DNA of 64,000 nucleotides from Moritella yayanosii (GTDB taxonomy: Bacteria > Pseudomonadota > Gammaproteobacteria > Enterobacterales > Moritellaceae): contig NZ_LS483250.1 of the NCBI RefSeq assembly GCF_900465055.1, positions 2,108,001 through 2,172,000 of the forward strand, written 5' to 3'. Of the stretch, positions 39,438 to 50,383 are shown piece after piece; within the stretch, counting starts at the first letter, position 1, and each line of letters opens with the position of its first letter. The notes below the pieces were generated by a model. It worked only from the letters and a program-made list of their open reading frames with translations, was not told the DNA's origin and made no database searches. The position numbers and the translations under genes were made by a program.

Positions 39438-40463
39438 TTATGTCCAGTCGAGGATAACTTTACCTGACATGCCTGAACGCATAATATCAAAACCTTCTTG
39501 GAATTGATCAATTGGGAAGTGGTGCGTGATGATAGGCGTTAGGTCTAAGCCTGACTGAATTAATGCAGCCATTTTGTACCAAGTTTCAAACATTTCACGA
39601 CCGTAAATACCTTTAATGACTAAACCTTTAAAGATAACATTGCCCCATTCGATGCTCATGTCATTTGGAGGGATACCCAACATAGCAATTTTACCGCCAT
39701 GGTTCATCTTGTCTAGCATATCGCGAAATGCAGATGGCACACCTGACATTTCAAGGCCAACATCGAAGCCTTCAGTCATTTTAAGCTCGTCCATCACGTC
39801 TTTCAGTGACTCTTTGGTGACGTTCACCGCACGAGTAACTCCCATTTTACGCGCAAGATCAAGACGGTATTCATTCACATCAGTGATCACAACATTACGT
39901 GCACCAACGTGCTTACATACTGCCGCAGCCATGATGCCGATTGGACCAGCACCGGTGATTAATACATCTTCACCAACCACATCAAATGATAACGCAGTGT
40001 GTACTGCGTTACCAAACGGATCAAAAATAGCCGCCATGTCATCAGAAATATCATCGGGTAGTTTGAATGCATTAAATGCCGGAATAACTAAGTATTCAGC
40101 AAATGCGCCTTCACGGTTAACACCAACACCAATCGTATTACGACATAAATGGGTACGGCCGGCACGACAGTTACGACAGTGACCACAGGTAATGTGACCT
40201 TCACCAGAAACGCGATCACCTAATGTGAAACCACGAACTTCCTGGCCAATACCAACAACTTCACCCACATACTCGTGACCAACAACCATAGGTACTGGAA
40301 TGGTTTTTTGTGACCATTCATCCCAGTTATAAATATGGATATCGGTACCACAGATCGCGGTTTTACGGATCTTAATTAACAGGTCATTGTGGCCAAGCGT
40401 TGGCTTTTCCACGTCTGTCATCCAAATACCTGGTTCAGGTTTTAATTTTGCTAGTGCTTTCAT
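39438..40463 (-). CDS. tdh: L-threonine 3-dehydrogenase
   Basis: Zinc medium-chain dehydrogenase oxidising threonine to 2-amino-3-ketobutyrate with NAD+. Start at the ATG at 40463 ([18 protein letters not shown]) matches E. coli and gives 341 aa; an upstream extension of 13 codons is unlikely. Motifs: catalytic zinc [14 protein letters not shown] and [12 protein letters not shown], structural zinc Cys cluster [15 protein letters not shown], Rossmann [18 protein letters not shown]. Second gene after kbl, 95 bp gap. Confidence 0.98.
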   Translation of the reverse strand: MKALAKLKPEPGIWMTDVEKPTLGHNDLLIKIRKTAICGTDIHIYNWDEWSQKTIPVPMVVGHEYVGEVVGIGQEVRGFTLGDRVSGEGHITCGHCRNCRAGRTHLCRNTIGVGVNREGAFAEYLVIPAFNAFKLPDDISDDMAAIFDPFGNAVHTALSFDVVGEDVLITGAGPIGIMAAAVCKHVGARNVVITDVNEYRLDLARKMGVTRAVNVTKESLKDVMDELKMTEGFDVGLEMSGVPSAFRDMLDKMNHGGKIAMLGIPPNDMSIEWGNVIFKGLVIKGIYGREMFETWYKMAALIQSGLDLTPIITHHFPIDQFQEGFDIMRSGMSGKVILDWT

Positions 40464-40558
40464 TTTCTTAAATCCACTTGTCTCGATGATATTAAGCTTC
40501 AATACTTAGACTCTCGATAGTAGGTACTAGGTACTTCGAAGCTTAATTAATTGTCTAT

Positions 40559-41749
40559 TTAGATGATGCCAAGATCTTTACCGATACGGGTAAATGCGGC
40601 AATGGCAATATCAATTTGTTCTACGCTGTGCGCTGCTGACATTTGCGTACGGATACGTGCTTTACCATGTGGAACCACTGGAAAAGAGAAACCGATAACA
40701 TAAATTCCTTCCACTAATAAACGCTCTGACATTTCAGCAGCCAGTGCCGCATCACCAATCATTACCGGTACAATTGCGTGGTCAGCACCTGCCAGTGTAA
40801 AACCAGCTGCGCTCATTCCACGGCGGAAATGTTCAGCGTTAGATTTAACTTTGGCACGTAATTCATGGCTTTCTTCCATCATGTCGATAACACGAATTGA
40901 TGCAGCCACAATCGCAGGGGCAACCGAGTTGGAGAATAAGTATGGACGTGAACGCTGACGTAACCAATCAACTACTTCTTTTTTAGCTGATGTGTAACCG
41001 CCTGACGCGCCGCCTAATGCTTTACCTAATGTACCGGTGATAATATCCACACGATCCATAACGCCGCAATGTTCAGGGGTACCACGACCGCCTTCACCAA
41101 CAAAACCAACCGCATGTGAATCATCAACCATCACCAGTGCGTTATATTTGTCTGCAAGATCACAAACGCCTTTTAGGTTAGCGATCACGCCGTCCATTGA
41201 AAATACACCATCCGTTGCGATCAACTTGTGGCGAACACCTGCAGCATCGGCCGCAATCAGCTGTTCTTCTAGTGATGCCATGTTGTTATTTTTGTAACGG
41301 AAGCGTTTTGCTTTACATAAACGTACACCATCAATAATTGATGCGTGGTTTAGTTCATCTGAGATAATGGCATCTTCTGCACTTAATAACGTCTCAAATA
41401 AACCCGTGTTTGCATCAAAGCAAGACGTATACAAGATAGTATCTTCCATACCAAGGAAAGTACTGATCTTGCTTTCTAATTCTTTATGTTTGTCCTGGGT
41501 ACCACAGATAAAGCGTACTGACGCCATACCGAAACCGTGACTATCTAAACCTGATTGTGCCGCCGCAATTAAATCAGCATGGTTAGCCAAACCTAAATAG
41601 TTGTTCGCACAGAAGTTAACAACTTCATTACCTGCCACTTGAATGTTGGCATTTTGGGCTGAAGTAATCACGCGCTCGTTTTTATAAAGGCCATCAGCTT
41701 TAGTTTGTTCTAGCTGAGATTGAATTTGCGAATAAAATGATGTGGTCAT
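40559..41749 (-). CDS. kbl: 2-amino-3-ketobutyrate CoA ligase (glycine C-acetyltransferase)
   Basis: PLP enzyme cleaving 2-amino-3-ketobutyrate with CoA to glycine and acetyl-CoA. The 396 aa protein belongs to the alpha-oxoamine synthase family: [13 protein letters not shown] near residue 45, [10 protein letters not shown] and the PLP-Lys motif [16 protein letters not shown]. Works with Tdh, its downstream neighbour, to turn threonine to glycine. First gene of the pair. Confidence 0.98.
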   Translation of the reverse strand: MTTSFYSQIQSQLEQTKADGLYKNERVITSAQNANIQVAGNEVVNFCANNYLGLANHADLIAAAQSGLDSHGFGMASVRFICGTQDKHKELESKISTFLGMEDTILYTSCFDANTGLFETLLSAEDAIISDELNHASIIDGVRLCKAKRFRYKNNNMASLEEQLIAADAAGVRHKLIATDGVFSMDGVIANLKGVCDLADKYNALVMVDDSHAVGFVGEGGRGTPEHCGVMDRVDIITGTLGKALGGASGGYTSAKKEVVDWLRQRSRPYLFSNSVAPAIVAASIRVIDMMEESHELRAKVKSNAEHFRRGMSAAGFTLAGADHAIVPVMIGDAALAAEMSERLLVEGIYVIGFSFPVVPHGKARIRTQMSAAHSVEQIDIAIAAFTRIGKDLGII

Positions 41750-41909
41750 CTGGCCAACTCCTAAGGTTAATGTCGATTTGATAGTGAAACGCCACGCATT
41801 TTACTAAACATAGCGGATCAAGCCAGAAATATATGGAAAATACGCAAGTATTTTTTGCCAAGTTGTTACGTAGCACTACTTATTGCAACATATCACCAAT
41901 AACGTTGAT

Positions 41910-41945
41910 AAAAAAAACCAGCTAAAGTAGCTGGTTTTTTTTAAC
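41910..41945 (-). terminator. Terminator between maeA and kbl
   Basis: AAAAACCAGCTA and TAGCTGGTTTTT pair around AAG (about 41914-41940); A- and T-runs flank both sides. Lies downstream of the maeA stop on the - strand. Confidence 0.88.
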
Positions 41946-41990
41946 GACAGGAGAGAAAATCTGTATGCATTACATATTTAGTGGTATTAA

Positions 41991-43679
41991 CTAGTTAGCG
42001 ACACGCTTATATTCACGATACTCTGGTAACCAGAAGTTCTTTTCAATCTTGTTACGGATCGCTTCATCAGATGTCTGCAGAGCAACACCTTGCAATTGTG
42101 CTGTTTTAGCTACCCAAAAAGCAATCTCTTTACTGACCGAATGAATGTCCGTTAATGGTGGTAATAGTGGACCTTCACCATCACGACCTAATGGTGAACA
42201 ATCCGCTAATGCACGACTGGCCGCCATTAACATTGCATTTGTTACACGCGTCGCTTCTGCAGCCAGCACACCTAAACCAATACCGGGAAAAATGTAGCTA
42301 TTGTTACATTGTGCAATAGTGATCAATTCATCACCATAACTTACCGGTGGGAACGGACTACCAGTAGCGACTAATGCACGACCTTCTGTCCAGCGGATAA
42401 GATCTTGTGGTGTCGCTTCAACTCGTGATGTAGGGTTACTTAACGGGAATATAATCGGACGCTCAGTATTTGCCGCCATGGTTTTAATGACTTGTTCAGT
42501 AAACAGACCCGGCTGCCCAGATACACCAATTAGAATCGATGGTTTAGCATGTATCATCACGTCAAGTAGTGAGATCACATCGCTATCAATTTTCCACTCG
42601 TCTCGCAGTCCCTGATGTTGTACTAATTTCTGTTGGAAATCGAGTAAGTTTGGCATTTTGTCTGTTAACACACCAAAACGGTCAACCATAAATACACGCT
42701 CACGCGCTTGGTCATCAGATAGACCTTCTGACTTCATTTGCGCTACGATCTGTTCGGCAATACCACAACCCGCAGAGCCCGCACCTAAGAACGCAACTTT
42801 TTGCTCACTAATTTTAGTTTTTGCAGCGCGACAGGCCGCCATCAAGCTACCCAGCGTCACCGCAGCTGTACCTTGAATATCATCATTGAAACAACAAATT
42901 TCATCTTTGTAACGTTGTAATAATGGCATTGCATTTTGTTGTGCAAAATCTTCAAACTGCAATAATACATTTGGCCAACGACGTTTTATTGCATCAATAA
43001 ACAGCTCTAAAAATTCATCATATTTATCTTGGTCAATACGCGGGCTACGCCAGCCCATGTACATCGGATCCTGCAGACGTTTTTCGTTATTGGTGCCCAC
43101 ATCGAGCACGATAGGTAAACAGTTTGCTGGGCTAATACCACCACACGAAGTATAGAGTGATAGTTTACCAATTGGGATACCCATGCCGCCGATACCTTGA
43201 TCACCCAAACCAAGAATACGCTCACCATCCGTTACTACGATCACTTTAACATTCTGTTTATTTACATTATGTAAAATATCATCCATGTTTTCACGCTCAG
43301 GGTAAGAGATAAATAGACCGCGAGCACGGCGGTAAATATCCGAGAATTGCTGACAAGCTGCACCAACCGTAGGGGTATAAATAATTGGCATCATCTCTTC
43401 AAGATGATTCTCAACTAAACGGTAAAATAATGTTTCATTGGTATCTTGGATATTGCGTAAATAAACGTGTTTATCCATCGCACTTTCAAAGCCAGAAAAT
43501 TGCTTATATGCACGTTCCGATTGTTCTTGGATAGATTCAACCATCGGCGGGATTAATCCCGTAAGGTTAAAACTTTGACGCTCTATAGTACTAAAACCAC
43601 TGCCTTTATTTAATAAAGGGGTTTCTAATAATGCAGAGCCAGCGTAGGGTAAATACAGAGGACGACTTGTTGTGCTCAT
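41991..43679 (-). CDS. maeA: NAD-dependent malic enzyme
   Basis: Oxidative decarboxylation of malate to pyruvate. I chose the ATG at 43679 ([19 protein letters not shown]), aligning with E. coli MaeA and giving 562 aa; the 28-codon upstream extension lacks family similarity. Motifs: [46 protein letters not shown] (the catalytic region), [14 protein letters not shown], and [14 protein letters not shown] for NAD binding. Malate/fumarate-inducible in other bacteria. Follows the sigma factor gene on the same strand with a 197-bp gap. Confidence 0.96.
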   Translation of the reverse strand: MSTTSRPLYLPYAGSALLETPLLNKGSGFSTIERQSFNLTGLIPPMVESIQEQSERAYKQFSGFESAMDKHVYLRNIQDTNETLFYRLVENHLEEMMPIIYTPTVGAACQQFSDIYRRARGLFISYPERENMDDILHNVNKQNVKVIVVTDGERILGLGDQGIGGMGIPIGKLSLYTSCGGISPANCLPIVLDVGTNNEKRLQDPMYMGWRSPRIDQDKYDEFLELFIDAIKRRWPNVLLQFEDFAQQNAMPLLQRYKDEICCFNDDIQGTAAVTLGSLMAACRAAKTKISEQKVAFLGAGSAGCGIAEQIVAQMKSEGLSDDQARERVFMVDRFGVLTDKMPNLLDFQQKLVQHQGLRDEWKIDSDVISLLDVMIHAKPSILIGVSGQPGLFTEQVIKTMAANTERPIIFPLSNPTSRVEATPQDLIRWTEGRALVATGSPFPPVSYGDELITIAQCNNSYIFPGIGLGVLAAEATRVTNAMLMAASRALADCSPLGRDGEGPLLPPLTDIHSVSKEIAFWVAKTAQLQGVALQTSDEAIRNKIEKNFWLPEYREYKRVAN

Positions 43680-43876
43680 TGATATCTCATATAGATGAAA
43701 GAGTGCAGTATGCGACCAGCCATAACTACTGGACGGGCTAAAATGACGAAGGAATATACCCAACTAAGCTATCATGATCTAAAGAAAAAAACTAAAGATA
43801 ACGATAATCGCTGACAATATATTCCAATATATTCTTTTTTATATACAGAAAGTTAACAAGCACTGAGGTCGATTAT

Positions 43877-44731
43877 TTAATTGAGATAATCTTGTTTTTG
43901 TACTGTGTTTTGTAGTAACTCAGGTTGAATTTTCTGTAAGCTTAAATTAATAATTTGGCGAATTCGCTCTCTCGACATCGATAGACGTTCGCCGATAACA
44001 TGTAGAGTCAGTGGATCTTCTTCTCCTAACCCAAATCTTAATTCAATGATTTTTCTATCACGTTCAGATAAATGTCCCAATACTTCATTCAAATAACATA
44101 ATGTATCAGCATCTTCGAGTTCCTCGTTTGGTTTACAAATAGAATAATCTTCTAACATATCGACCAACGCCGTACTCGAATCACGATCAGTCACGATTGT
44201 TTTATCTAAACTTGCTTCATTAAAATAATAGGATAACACTTCAGTAACTTGTGCGTACTGCATTTCCAATAATTCTGCCAATGTCATCACATCATGATTA
44301 CATTGTAAGTCTAATTCTTGTTCACGTGCTGTTTTTAAAATGCGTTTATATATTTTACCAATATGGATTGGCACGCGAATAGTACGTGATTGGTTCATAA
44401 TAAAGCGTTCGATATTATTTTTGATCCACCACACAGCATAAGTAGAAAAACGAAAACCTTTGGTCGCGTCAAACTTCTCGACAGCATGGATTAACCCTGT
44501 GTTCCCTTCTTGGATTATATCAACGAGCGGTAGAGAAGTATGTTGGTAGCGTTTAGCGATATTAATCACCAAACGTAAATTAGATTGGATCATGCGTTGT
44601 CTGGCTTTTTCATCACCTTCATTAGAAGCGATAGCTGTTTCATATTCTTCCTCTTTCGTTAATAGTTTACTACTTTGGTTAACTTGATACATGTATACAT
44701 CTAGTGCATTCGATTCGTTAGATAATTCCAT
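43877..44731 (-). CDS. RpoS-like alternative sigma factor (paralogue)
   Basis: A 284 aa sigma-70-family protein. Region 1.2/2.1 begins LLTKEEEYETAI; region 2 has RMIQSNLRLVINIAKRYQH, DIIQEGNTGLIHAVEKFD and FRFSTYAVWWIKNNIERFIM; NQSRTIRVPIHIGK marks the 2.4-3.0 junction and is RpoS-like (RpoS: NQTRTIRLPIHI). Region 4 ends with LSMSRERIRQIINLSLQKI. It is shorter and more diverged than true RpoS (about 330 aa), and rpoS normally sits after nlpD, so I read it as a paralogue, similar in concept to RpoQ of Vibrio. The targets are unknown. Confidence 0.85.
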   Translation of the reverse strand: MELSNESNALDVYMYQVNQSSKLLTKEEEYETAIASNEGDEKARQRMIQSNLRLVINIAKRYQHTSLPLVDIIQEGNTGLIHAVEKFDATKGFRFSTYAVWWIKNNIERFIMNQSRTIRVPIHIGKIYKRILKTAREQELDLQCNHDVMTLAELLEMQYAQVTEVLSYYFNEASLDKTIVTDRDSSTALVDMLEDYSICKPNEELEDADTLCYLNEVLGHLSERDRKIIELRFGLGEEDPLTLHVIGERLSMSRERIRQIINLSLQKIQPELLQNTVQKQDYLN

Positions 44732-45131
44732 TTTTCTATCTCCCTAAGCGAGTATCTCCACATGAAACCACGCTTACAAATTAAACATACCTAGCAACAA
44801 CTATAAAACTAACTAGAAACAAATTTTGATTAGAACATAATTCAGTAGAAATAAGGTTAGTCGGGAATTAATTTTTAGAACGGTTATTCTTAAAAAAAAC
44901 AATAACATTATTAGATTAGTCATAAAATACAATAAAACCAAACAAGGTCAGACCAGACAATCATTATCCGCCACTATTGTTAATAAGTTTATTGACCGTT
45001 ATGATGCTGAGAATACCAAGTTGAATACGGCGTGAACTAATGACGGGGGTATTTAACCCTAAATTTTAGCTATAAAAAAGGGTGTTCCCACTAAGGACAC
45101 CCTACTGCATGACTATCACTTTATTTCTGCA
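44732..45131. other. Upstream region of the sigma factor gene, with yciA terminator
   Basis: About 330 bp of AT-rich DNA upstream of the sigma factor start, then the yciA terminator at 45079-45103. No ORF or clear operator recognised; it probably holds the sigma-gene promoter. Confidence 0.45.
45072..45105 (-). terminator. Terminator of yciA
   Basis: AGGGTGTTCC (45079-45088) pairs with GGACACCCT (45095-45103) with one bulge; T-run on the - strand. Confidence 0.8.
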
Positions 45132-45536
45132 TTACGATGGCAGTTCGCACGTACGTTCAATTTTACGCGACTGACCATTATCATCGATAGCAACATAAGT
45201 AAATGTTGCTTCGGTAACGATATAACGGTAGTTCACTTTAGGTGCGTTGATTAACGGCTTAACCCAAATCTCTAATTTAATCGTCATTGAAGAATTACCA
45301 ATGCGAGTACACGAACCATAACAACAAACCACATCACCAACAGCAACCGGTTTATGAAATGTCATACCATCAACTGAAATAGTAGCTACTCGTCCTTGTG
45401 CTATCTCTTTTGCTAAAATACCACCTGCGATATCCATTTGTGACATGATCCAACCACCAAAGATATCGCCATTGGCATTGCAATCACTCGGCATTGATAA
45501 CGTTCGTGTTAATAGTTGGCCTTTTGGTATAGTCAT
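45132..45536 (-). CDS. yciA: YciA-type acyl-CoA thioesterase
   Basis: Hot-dog-fold thioesterase with broad acyl-CoA specificity. The 134 aa protein has the YciA signature MPSDCNANGDIFGGWIMSQMD (containing the catalytic Asp) and GRVATISVDGMTFHKPV, VGDVVCCYGSC. I took the ATG at 45536 rather than the one two codons earlier, because an AGAG ribosome site is then better spaced. Stands alone. Confidence 0.93.
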   Translation of the reverse strand: MTIPKGQLLTRTLSMPSDCNANGDIFGGWIMSQMDIAGGILAKEIAQGRVATISVDGMTFHKPVAVGDVVCCYGSCTRIGNSSMTIKLEIWVKPLINAPKVNYRYIVTEATFTYVAIDDNGQSRKIERTCELPS

Positions 45537-45695
45537 AATCATCTCTTAGTATTTGATTTTATTTAGTTAAAAGTAGCGATGCTAAGTAAAACATATTCTT
45601 TAGTCGTTATTCTATCTGACATGCTAACGCCGAGATCGCCTTTATTATAATAATTATATTCGAACTGCCCTATTTACGCCAAATAAGGCTTAATT

Positions 45696-46706
45696 TTACA
45701 TTGAATGAAAATGCTTAATCTCTGTAATTAATAAGTCGATTGCGTCAACGGTAATATCTTGATGAACCACAAAACGGATCGCATTACTGGCACTAATAAT
45801 AATGCCTTTAGTACGTAAATATGCCGACAGTGCTTTACCATCTTTCCCTGTGTATTGAGTAAAGATCATATTGGTTTGCACACTGTCTAAATCAAAAGTA
45901 AACTCAGTCAGGGTCAATAATTGGTGTGCTAAATATTGCGTTTTTTCATGATCAATCGCTAACTTATCAATTTGCTCATCTAACGCTAAAATACCGGCTG
46001 CGGCCAGAATACCCGCTTGACGCATACCGCCACCCAGCATTTTACGCCAGCGTCTGGCACTGCGAATTAATGATTCAGAGCCAAGTAATAATGAACCAAC
46101 CGGTGCTGCAAGTCCTTTCGATAAGCAAATAGATACGGAATCAAAATATTGGGTGATCTCACTCGCATCGACGTTAAGTTTAACCGCGGCATTAAAGACA
46201 CGCGCCCCATCAAGGTGAATACGTAATCCATGCTCAAAGGCCAATGCTTGCGCTTGAGCTAGATACTCAAGCGATAAGACTTTACCGCCAATGGTATTTT
46301 CTAATGATAACAATTTGGTTTTAGCATGGTGATCATCATCCGGTTTAATATTGTCACGAATGGCTTGTAGACAAATACTACCATCGGCCTCGTTGGCAAT
46401 AGGTTGTGGTTGTACACTACCTAATACCGCAGCACCCCCGCCTTCCCAACGATAGTTATGGGCATTTTGACCACAAATATATTCATCACCTCGCTGACAA
46501 TGCGCCATAATAGCTAACAAGTTAGCCTGTGTACCTGACGAACAAAAGATAGCAGCATCAAATCCATAACGCTCTGCGGCCATTTGTTCGAGTTTATTCA
46601 CGGTTGGATCATCGCCATAAACATCATCACCTACAACGGCAGTCGCCATAGCTTCACGCATAGCGGCGGTGGGTTGCGTTACCGTATCACTTCTAAAATC
46701 AAACAT
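45696..46706 (-). CDS. ltaE: Low-specificity L-threonine aldolase
   Basis: PLP enzyme cleaving L-threonine/allo-threonine to glycine and acetaldehyde. The 336 aa protein starts FDFRSDTVTQPTAAMREAM and shows GDDVYGDDPTVNKLE, CSSGTQANLLAIMAH, HLDGARVFNAAV and SICLSKGLAAPVGSLL with the PLP lysine. Length matches LtaE (333). Its gene is close to sstT, a Ser/Thr transporter, on the same strand, but each has its own signals. Confidence 0.96.
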   Translation of the reverse strand: MFDFRSDTVTQPTAAMREAMATAVVGDDVYGDDPTVNKLEQMAAERYGFDAAIFCSSGTQANLLAIMAHCQRGDEYICGQNAHNYRWEGGGAAVLGSVQPQPIANEADGSICLQAIRDNIKPDDDHHAKTKLLSLENTIGGKVLSLEYLAQAQALAFEHGLRIHLDGARVFNAAVKLNVDASEITQYFDSVSICLSKGLAAPVGSLLLGSESLIRSARRWRKMLGGGMRQAGILAAAGILALDEQIDKLAIDHEKTQYLAHQLLTLTEFTFDLDSVQTNMIFTQYTGKDGKALSAYLRTKGIIISASNAIRFVVHQDITVDAIDLLITEIKHFHSM

Positions 46707-46858
46707 TTACAGCGTCCTTCACTTTACATCCATACAAACATCTATTTTTACACAGTTTGATAACAATTAATATTTGAATACCTGACTATCTCAGCTAAGT
46801 TATCTGAAATTAGTATAACATCTGAGTACAAGATTGATTCGTATTTATTAACCAGCCC

Positions 46859-46895
46859 GTAAAAAAGCTGTAGGTAATAAAATTACCTACAGCTT
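46859..46895 (-). terminator. Terminator of sstT
   Basis: AAGCTGTAGGTAAT (46865-46878) pairs perfectly with ATTACCTACAGCTT (46882-46895) around AAA; the - strand continues into TTTT. 57 bp after the sstT stop. Confidence 0.92.
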
Positions 46896-46951
46896 AATGA
46901 TGACAGCAAATATAACACCGCATGAAATCGGGTTAATTTATATTAGCGACA

Positions 46952-48178
46952 TTATGAATTAACGACATTATCCGTTTTTCTTGCATGAGCATGACTCACG
47001 GCGGCGGTAAATACCACATCCGTTGAGCTGTTCAGCGCCGTCTCGGCTGAATCCTGTAATACCCCAATGATAAATCCGGTAGCTACCACCTGCATGGCAA
47101 TATCGTTATCAATACCAAATAAGCTACAAGCTAATGGGATCAGCAATAATGAACCGCCAGCGACACCGGAAGCACCACATGCAGAAATAGCCGCAATAAC
47201 GCTTAATAGTAAGGCAGTTGGTAAATCAACCGCAATACCTAAAGTATTCACTGCCGCTAAAGTAAGTACCGTGATCGTGATCGCCGCACCGCCCATGTTA
47301 ATGGTTGCACCCAGTGGAATAGAAACCGAGTAAGTATCTTTATGTAAGTTTAGTTTTTTACATAACTCCATATTTACCGGTATATTCGCTGCGGATGAAC
47401 GCGTGAAGAACGCAGTAATACCACTTTCACGTAGACACTGAAAAATAAGCGGGTACGGATTTTGACGTGACATGAAAAATAAAATGGCCGGATTAATCAC
47501 TAACGCAACAATCAGCATTGATCCCAGTAATACCGCCAATAAGTGGGTATAACTTGCCATTGCCGAAAAACCCACCGTAGCAAATGTTGACGCCACTAGA
47601 CCAAAAATACCTAAAGGTGCAAATCGGATCACCACATGTACTATCTTTGACACACCACCAGCAATGTCACTGATAACCAGCTTAGTAGTCGATGATGCGT
47701 GCTTCAAGACTACACCAAAACCGATACCCCACGTCAGCACCCCAATAAAGTTGCTGGTCACGATCGCATTGATTGGATTATCGACCACTTTATAAATAAG
47801 GTTCCGTAATACATCGGTGATATTACTTGGTGCCGTATTCGTTGCACTTTCGGTCATTAAAACTAACTGTACCGGAAATAAAAAACTGAGACTAACCGCG
47901 ACCAACGCAGCAGCAAAGGTGCCAAGTAGATACAAGATAATCACAGGGCGCATATTAGCATTGGTATTCACTTCTTGATTGGCTATCGCCGAGATAACTA
48001 ATACAAATACTAATAAAGGTGCGATAGCTTTTAGCGCACTGACAAATAGCCCGCCAAATAGACTTGCTTCTTTAGCAATTTCAGGGGCTGCATACGCTAG
48101 CGCAATACCCGCAATAATACTAATTATGATCTGCTTAACCAAACTTAATTGAAAAAGCCCTGCTACTTTACTGCCCAT
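46952..48178 (-). CDS. sstT: Serine/threonine:Na+ symporter SstT
   Basis: DAACS-family symporter importing serine and threonine with Na+. The 408 aa protein has about nine hydrophobic segments and the family hairpin motifs: [33 protein letters not shown] (the NMGG core of the Na+/substrate site) and the serine-rich [20 protein letters not shown]. Length fits SstT (414 in E. coli). Together with ltaE, tdh/kbl and thrABC it adds to a threonine theme in this window. Confidence 0.95.
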   Translation of the reverse strand: MGSKVAGLFQLSLVKQIIISIIAGIALAYAAPEIAKEASLFGGLFVSALKAIAPLLVFVLVISAIANQEVNTNANMRPVIILYLLGTFAAALVAVSLSFLFPVQLVLMTESATNTAPSNITDVLRNLIYKVVDNPINAIVTSNFIGVLTWGIGFGVVLKHASSTTKLVISDIAGGVSKIVHVVIRFAPLGIFGLVASTFATVGFSAMASYTHLLAVLLGSMLIVALVINPAILFFMSRQNPYPLIFQCLRESGITAFFTRSSAANIPVNMELCKKLNLHKDTYSVSIPLGATINMGGAAITITVLTLAAVNTLGIAVDLPTALLLSVIAAISACGASGVAGGSLLLIPLACSLFGIDNDIAMQVVATGFIIGVLQDSAETALNSSTDVVFTAAVSHAHARKTDNVVNS

Positions 48179-48331
48179 ACCACATCCTAAATATCTATAA
48201 ACACCAATAAAGGCAGGATAATATCAAATTAAATGAAAAAGATAATATTAAACATTAGTAATTAGTCACAAAACAACAATAAATATTAAATTTTAACGTG
48301 AATTATAGCTCTCGACACTTGCGCTGCTTAT

Positions 48332-48769
48332 TTATCTGACAATAACGTCCTTATTCAGCATAGTCATACTGCTAATCATCTGCGGGGAATTAGTCTTATC
48401 CTGCCAGTGGATCTTAATCTCGACTTCCTTTAGCAGACTTGATGTGCTGGTCGTAGTTAACGTTCTCACTTGCCAAGTTAAATTAAACCAGTGCTGGTCA
48501 TATTGAATATCCCCCGCACTCAAGTTACCGCCAACATTGGTATTCAAAGCACTATATCCATCAATCGAATCCGTCAAATACCGTATTTCATTCAGCTTAT
48601 ACTCCATTAACGCCCATGCAGCGGTATATTGTGATTGCTGTAATACAATTTTCGCCTGAATTAACTTTAGCGCTGTCATGCCCAATAGAGGCAGTGATAG
48701 CATAAATAGACAGATCATCACTTCAAGTAAGCTTGCTCCCTGCTGCGACACGTATCGTTTAAGCCGCAT
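48332..48769 (-). CDS. PilV/PpdC-like minor pilin
   Basis: A 145 aa type IV prepilin-like protein. The leader ends with SQQG and cleavage would leave ASLLEVMICLFMLSLPLL, with Glu5 after the cleavage point, as in type IV pilins. Then a short soluble domain. It is the last of four minor-pilin genes on the - strand; its ATG overlaps the end of the preceding gene (TGAATG). Order equals E. coli ppdA-ppdB-ygdB-ppdC, where this is ppdC. Probably primes pilus or pseudopilus assembly. Confidence 0.82.
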   Translation of the reverse strand: MRLKRYVSQQGASLLEVMICLFMLSLPLLGMTALKLIQAKIVLQQSQYTAAWALMEYKLNEIRYLTDSIDGYSALNTNVGGNLSAGDIQYDQHWFNLTWQVRTLTTTSTSSLLKEVEIKIHWQDKTNSPQMISSMTMLNKDVIVR

Positions 48770-49237
48770 TCAAAATCCGAATAAAGAACTGGGTTGCCAA
48801 ACCCAATGCTCTAATGTCGTAATAAGCTTGCGCTGCACCACAAGTTGCTCGATATTGTTGTATGGGAGCGCGAGTGACACATTGAAAACACCTTCTCGCT
48901 CAACGCATAAATAAAACAGCGCTGACAATCTATATTCGCGCATCATATCATTAGGTATGACTACCTGACGACTATCTAATGTTAAGTTAGTACATGGTGC
49001 TACCAAAGCAAATAATTCAGGGGATTCATAGAGCACCATATAAAATAAATCCAACTCATTTACCGCTATAATTCTCGCTTTTAAGTAATTAAGGTGAAAC
49101 TGATTACGTTGAATGCGCTGTTGCTGAATATGTGCAAACGACAAACTGGCACTGATCATAATAAAGACTAGAATTAGCGTCATCGATAGCAAAGCAAAAC
49201 CATGGACAGCGAAACATGGCGATTGTTTATCGCACAC
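48770..49237 (-). CDS. PilX/YgdB-like minor pilin
   Basis: A 155 aa protein with an N-terminal prepilin-like segment AVHG / FALLSMTLILVFIM, in which the usual Glu5 is replaced (Ser), as known for PilX/GspK-type tip pilins. The soluble part contains a Cys pair. A GTG start overlaps the preceding stop by one base (TAGTG), showing tight coupling. Third gene of the four. Low sequence conservation, so the name rests on position and the leader. Confidence 0.75.
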   Translation of the reverse strand: MCDKQSPCFAVHGFALLSMTLILVFIMISASLSFAHIQQQRIQRNQFHLNYLKARIIAVNELDLFYMVLYESPELFALVAPCTNLTLDSRQVVIPNDMMREYRLSALFYLCVEREGVFNVSLALPYNNIEQLVVQRKLITTLEHWVWQPSSLFGF

Positions 49238-49866
49238 TATAGAAAAACCCTCGCACTAGTATTTCGAAAAAAGTGAAGTTCAATATCCATTAAGTGACGA
49301 TGACGTATACTTAACGCGATAGTGACATAACCTTTCATTCTTTGCGGCGACGTATACGACTGCTGCACAACTGTAAATTTCAATAAGGTAATTTCGATAC
49401 TCGCGGTGTCAGAAATCATCTCCCATCCTAAGCCACCATCACAACCAACCTCACTGCCTTTACGTAACTGTATGCCACCATTATATAACCGAAAGCCAAA
49501 ATTTTCGCCACTAAAAATACGATCTTCATTACGATCATAACGGTAAGTAATACAATCTTGCCGGGTATTCACATTAAAAATTTTATCGTTGTTATAAATA
49601 AAAGGGTTCACTTCTGCTATATTAGTTTTATAACCCGCGCGCGCTAATTCGCGCTGCATAATGATCAGTAAATTTTGCGCTTCCTGCTGCACGAGATAAT
49701 ATTGTTCTGCCCGATTATTTTGCACCTCATGTGTGGCGAATATACTAAAAATTCCAACCGAGATAACACCGACTAAAGCAAGCGAAATCATGGTTTCGAT
49801 TAGCACAAATCCAGTGCTATAAACACGCAAAGGTAATGATGCTTTAACAGGGCGCATAAATAGCAC
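49237..49866 (-). CDS. PilW/PpdB-like minor pilin
   Basis: A 209 aa prepilin-like protein with leader ending YSTG and the hydrophobic helix FVLIETMISLALVGVISVG containing Glu5, followed by a larger soluble domain typical of PilW. It overlaps the preceding gene by 23 bp if the GTG at 49866 is used; an ATG at 49857 is an alternative. A strong ribosome site GAGGAG lies just before the GTG. Second gene of the four. Confidence 0.8.
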   Translation of the reverse strand: MLFMRPVKASLPLRVYSTGFVLIETMISLALVGVISVGIFSIFATHEVQNNRAEQYYLVQQEAQNLLIIMQRELARAGYKTNIAEVNPFIYNNDKIFNVNTRQDCITYRYDRNEDRIFSGENFGFRLYNGGIQLRKGSEVGCDGGLGWEMISDTASIEITLLKFTVVQQSYTSPQRMKGYVTIALSIRHRHLMDIELHFFRNTSARVFL

Positions 49867-50383
49867 TCTCTCCTCTATCCATACAAATTCGAATACGCCC
49901 CTGAGTACTCACAATTACCTTAGTGGCGAAACCGCCGGATACAAGGTGATAGGTAGTCCCGTTGGTCATGCCAAATAATGGTGAAAAAGATAACTGGGAA
50001 CGATTAGTGGAGAGCTCAATATCATTTATCGTGGCGCTAACTTGGCCATATTTAGACTGACATAATGCACTCGATGTAAAGCAATCACAATTTTCGAACT
50101 GACTGATGACCCAACATGATTCACCAGCAGTCATTACCGAATTGTTTATTTGTACATTAAAATAATGTGGCACCCCCCGAGCTATCGCTAATTGTTTAGT
50201 AACATTTAACGCTTCAACTAATTGCCTTGTGAGATTACATAATTTATTTTTATTCACGTATGCACTATATGAAGGCACACTTAAAGCCATCAATATAGTC
50301 ACTATTGCCAACGATAACAGTAATTCGATTAAGGTTAGTCCTAGTGATTTTAATTTACAGTGCATCATTCGCATTAGCTTCAT
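49844..50383 (-). CDS. FimT/GspH/PpdA-like minor pilin
   Basis: A 179 aa prepilin-like protein: leader CKLKSLG, then LTLIELLLSLAIVTILMAL with Glu5, followed by SVPSYSAYVNKNKLCNLTRQ, typical of FimT/FimU/GspH. The C-terminal half contains several Cys (CWVISQFENCDC, SSALCQ) that could form disulphides. First gene of the cluster; several in-frame Met codons could start it. The cluster has no PilY1 or PilE and no recC after it. Confidence 0.82.
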   Translation of the reverse strand: MKLMRMMHCKLKSLGLTLIELLLSLAIVTILMALSVPSYSAYVNKNKLCNLTRQLVEALNVTKQLAIARGVPHYFNVQINNSVMTAGESCWVISQFENCDCFTSSALCQSKYGQVSATINDIELSTNRSQLSFSPLFGMTNGTTYHLVSGGFATKVIVSTQGRIRICMDRGESAIYAPC

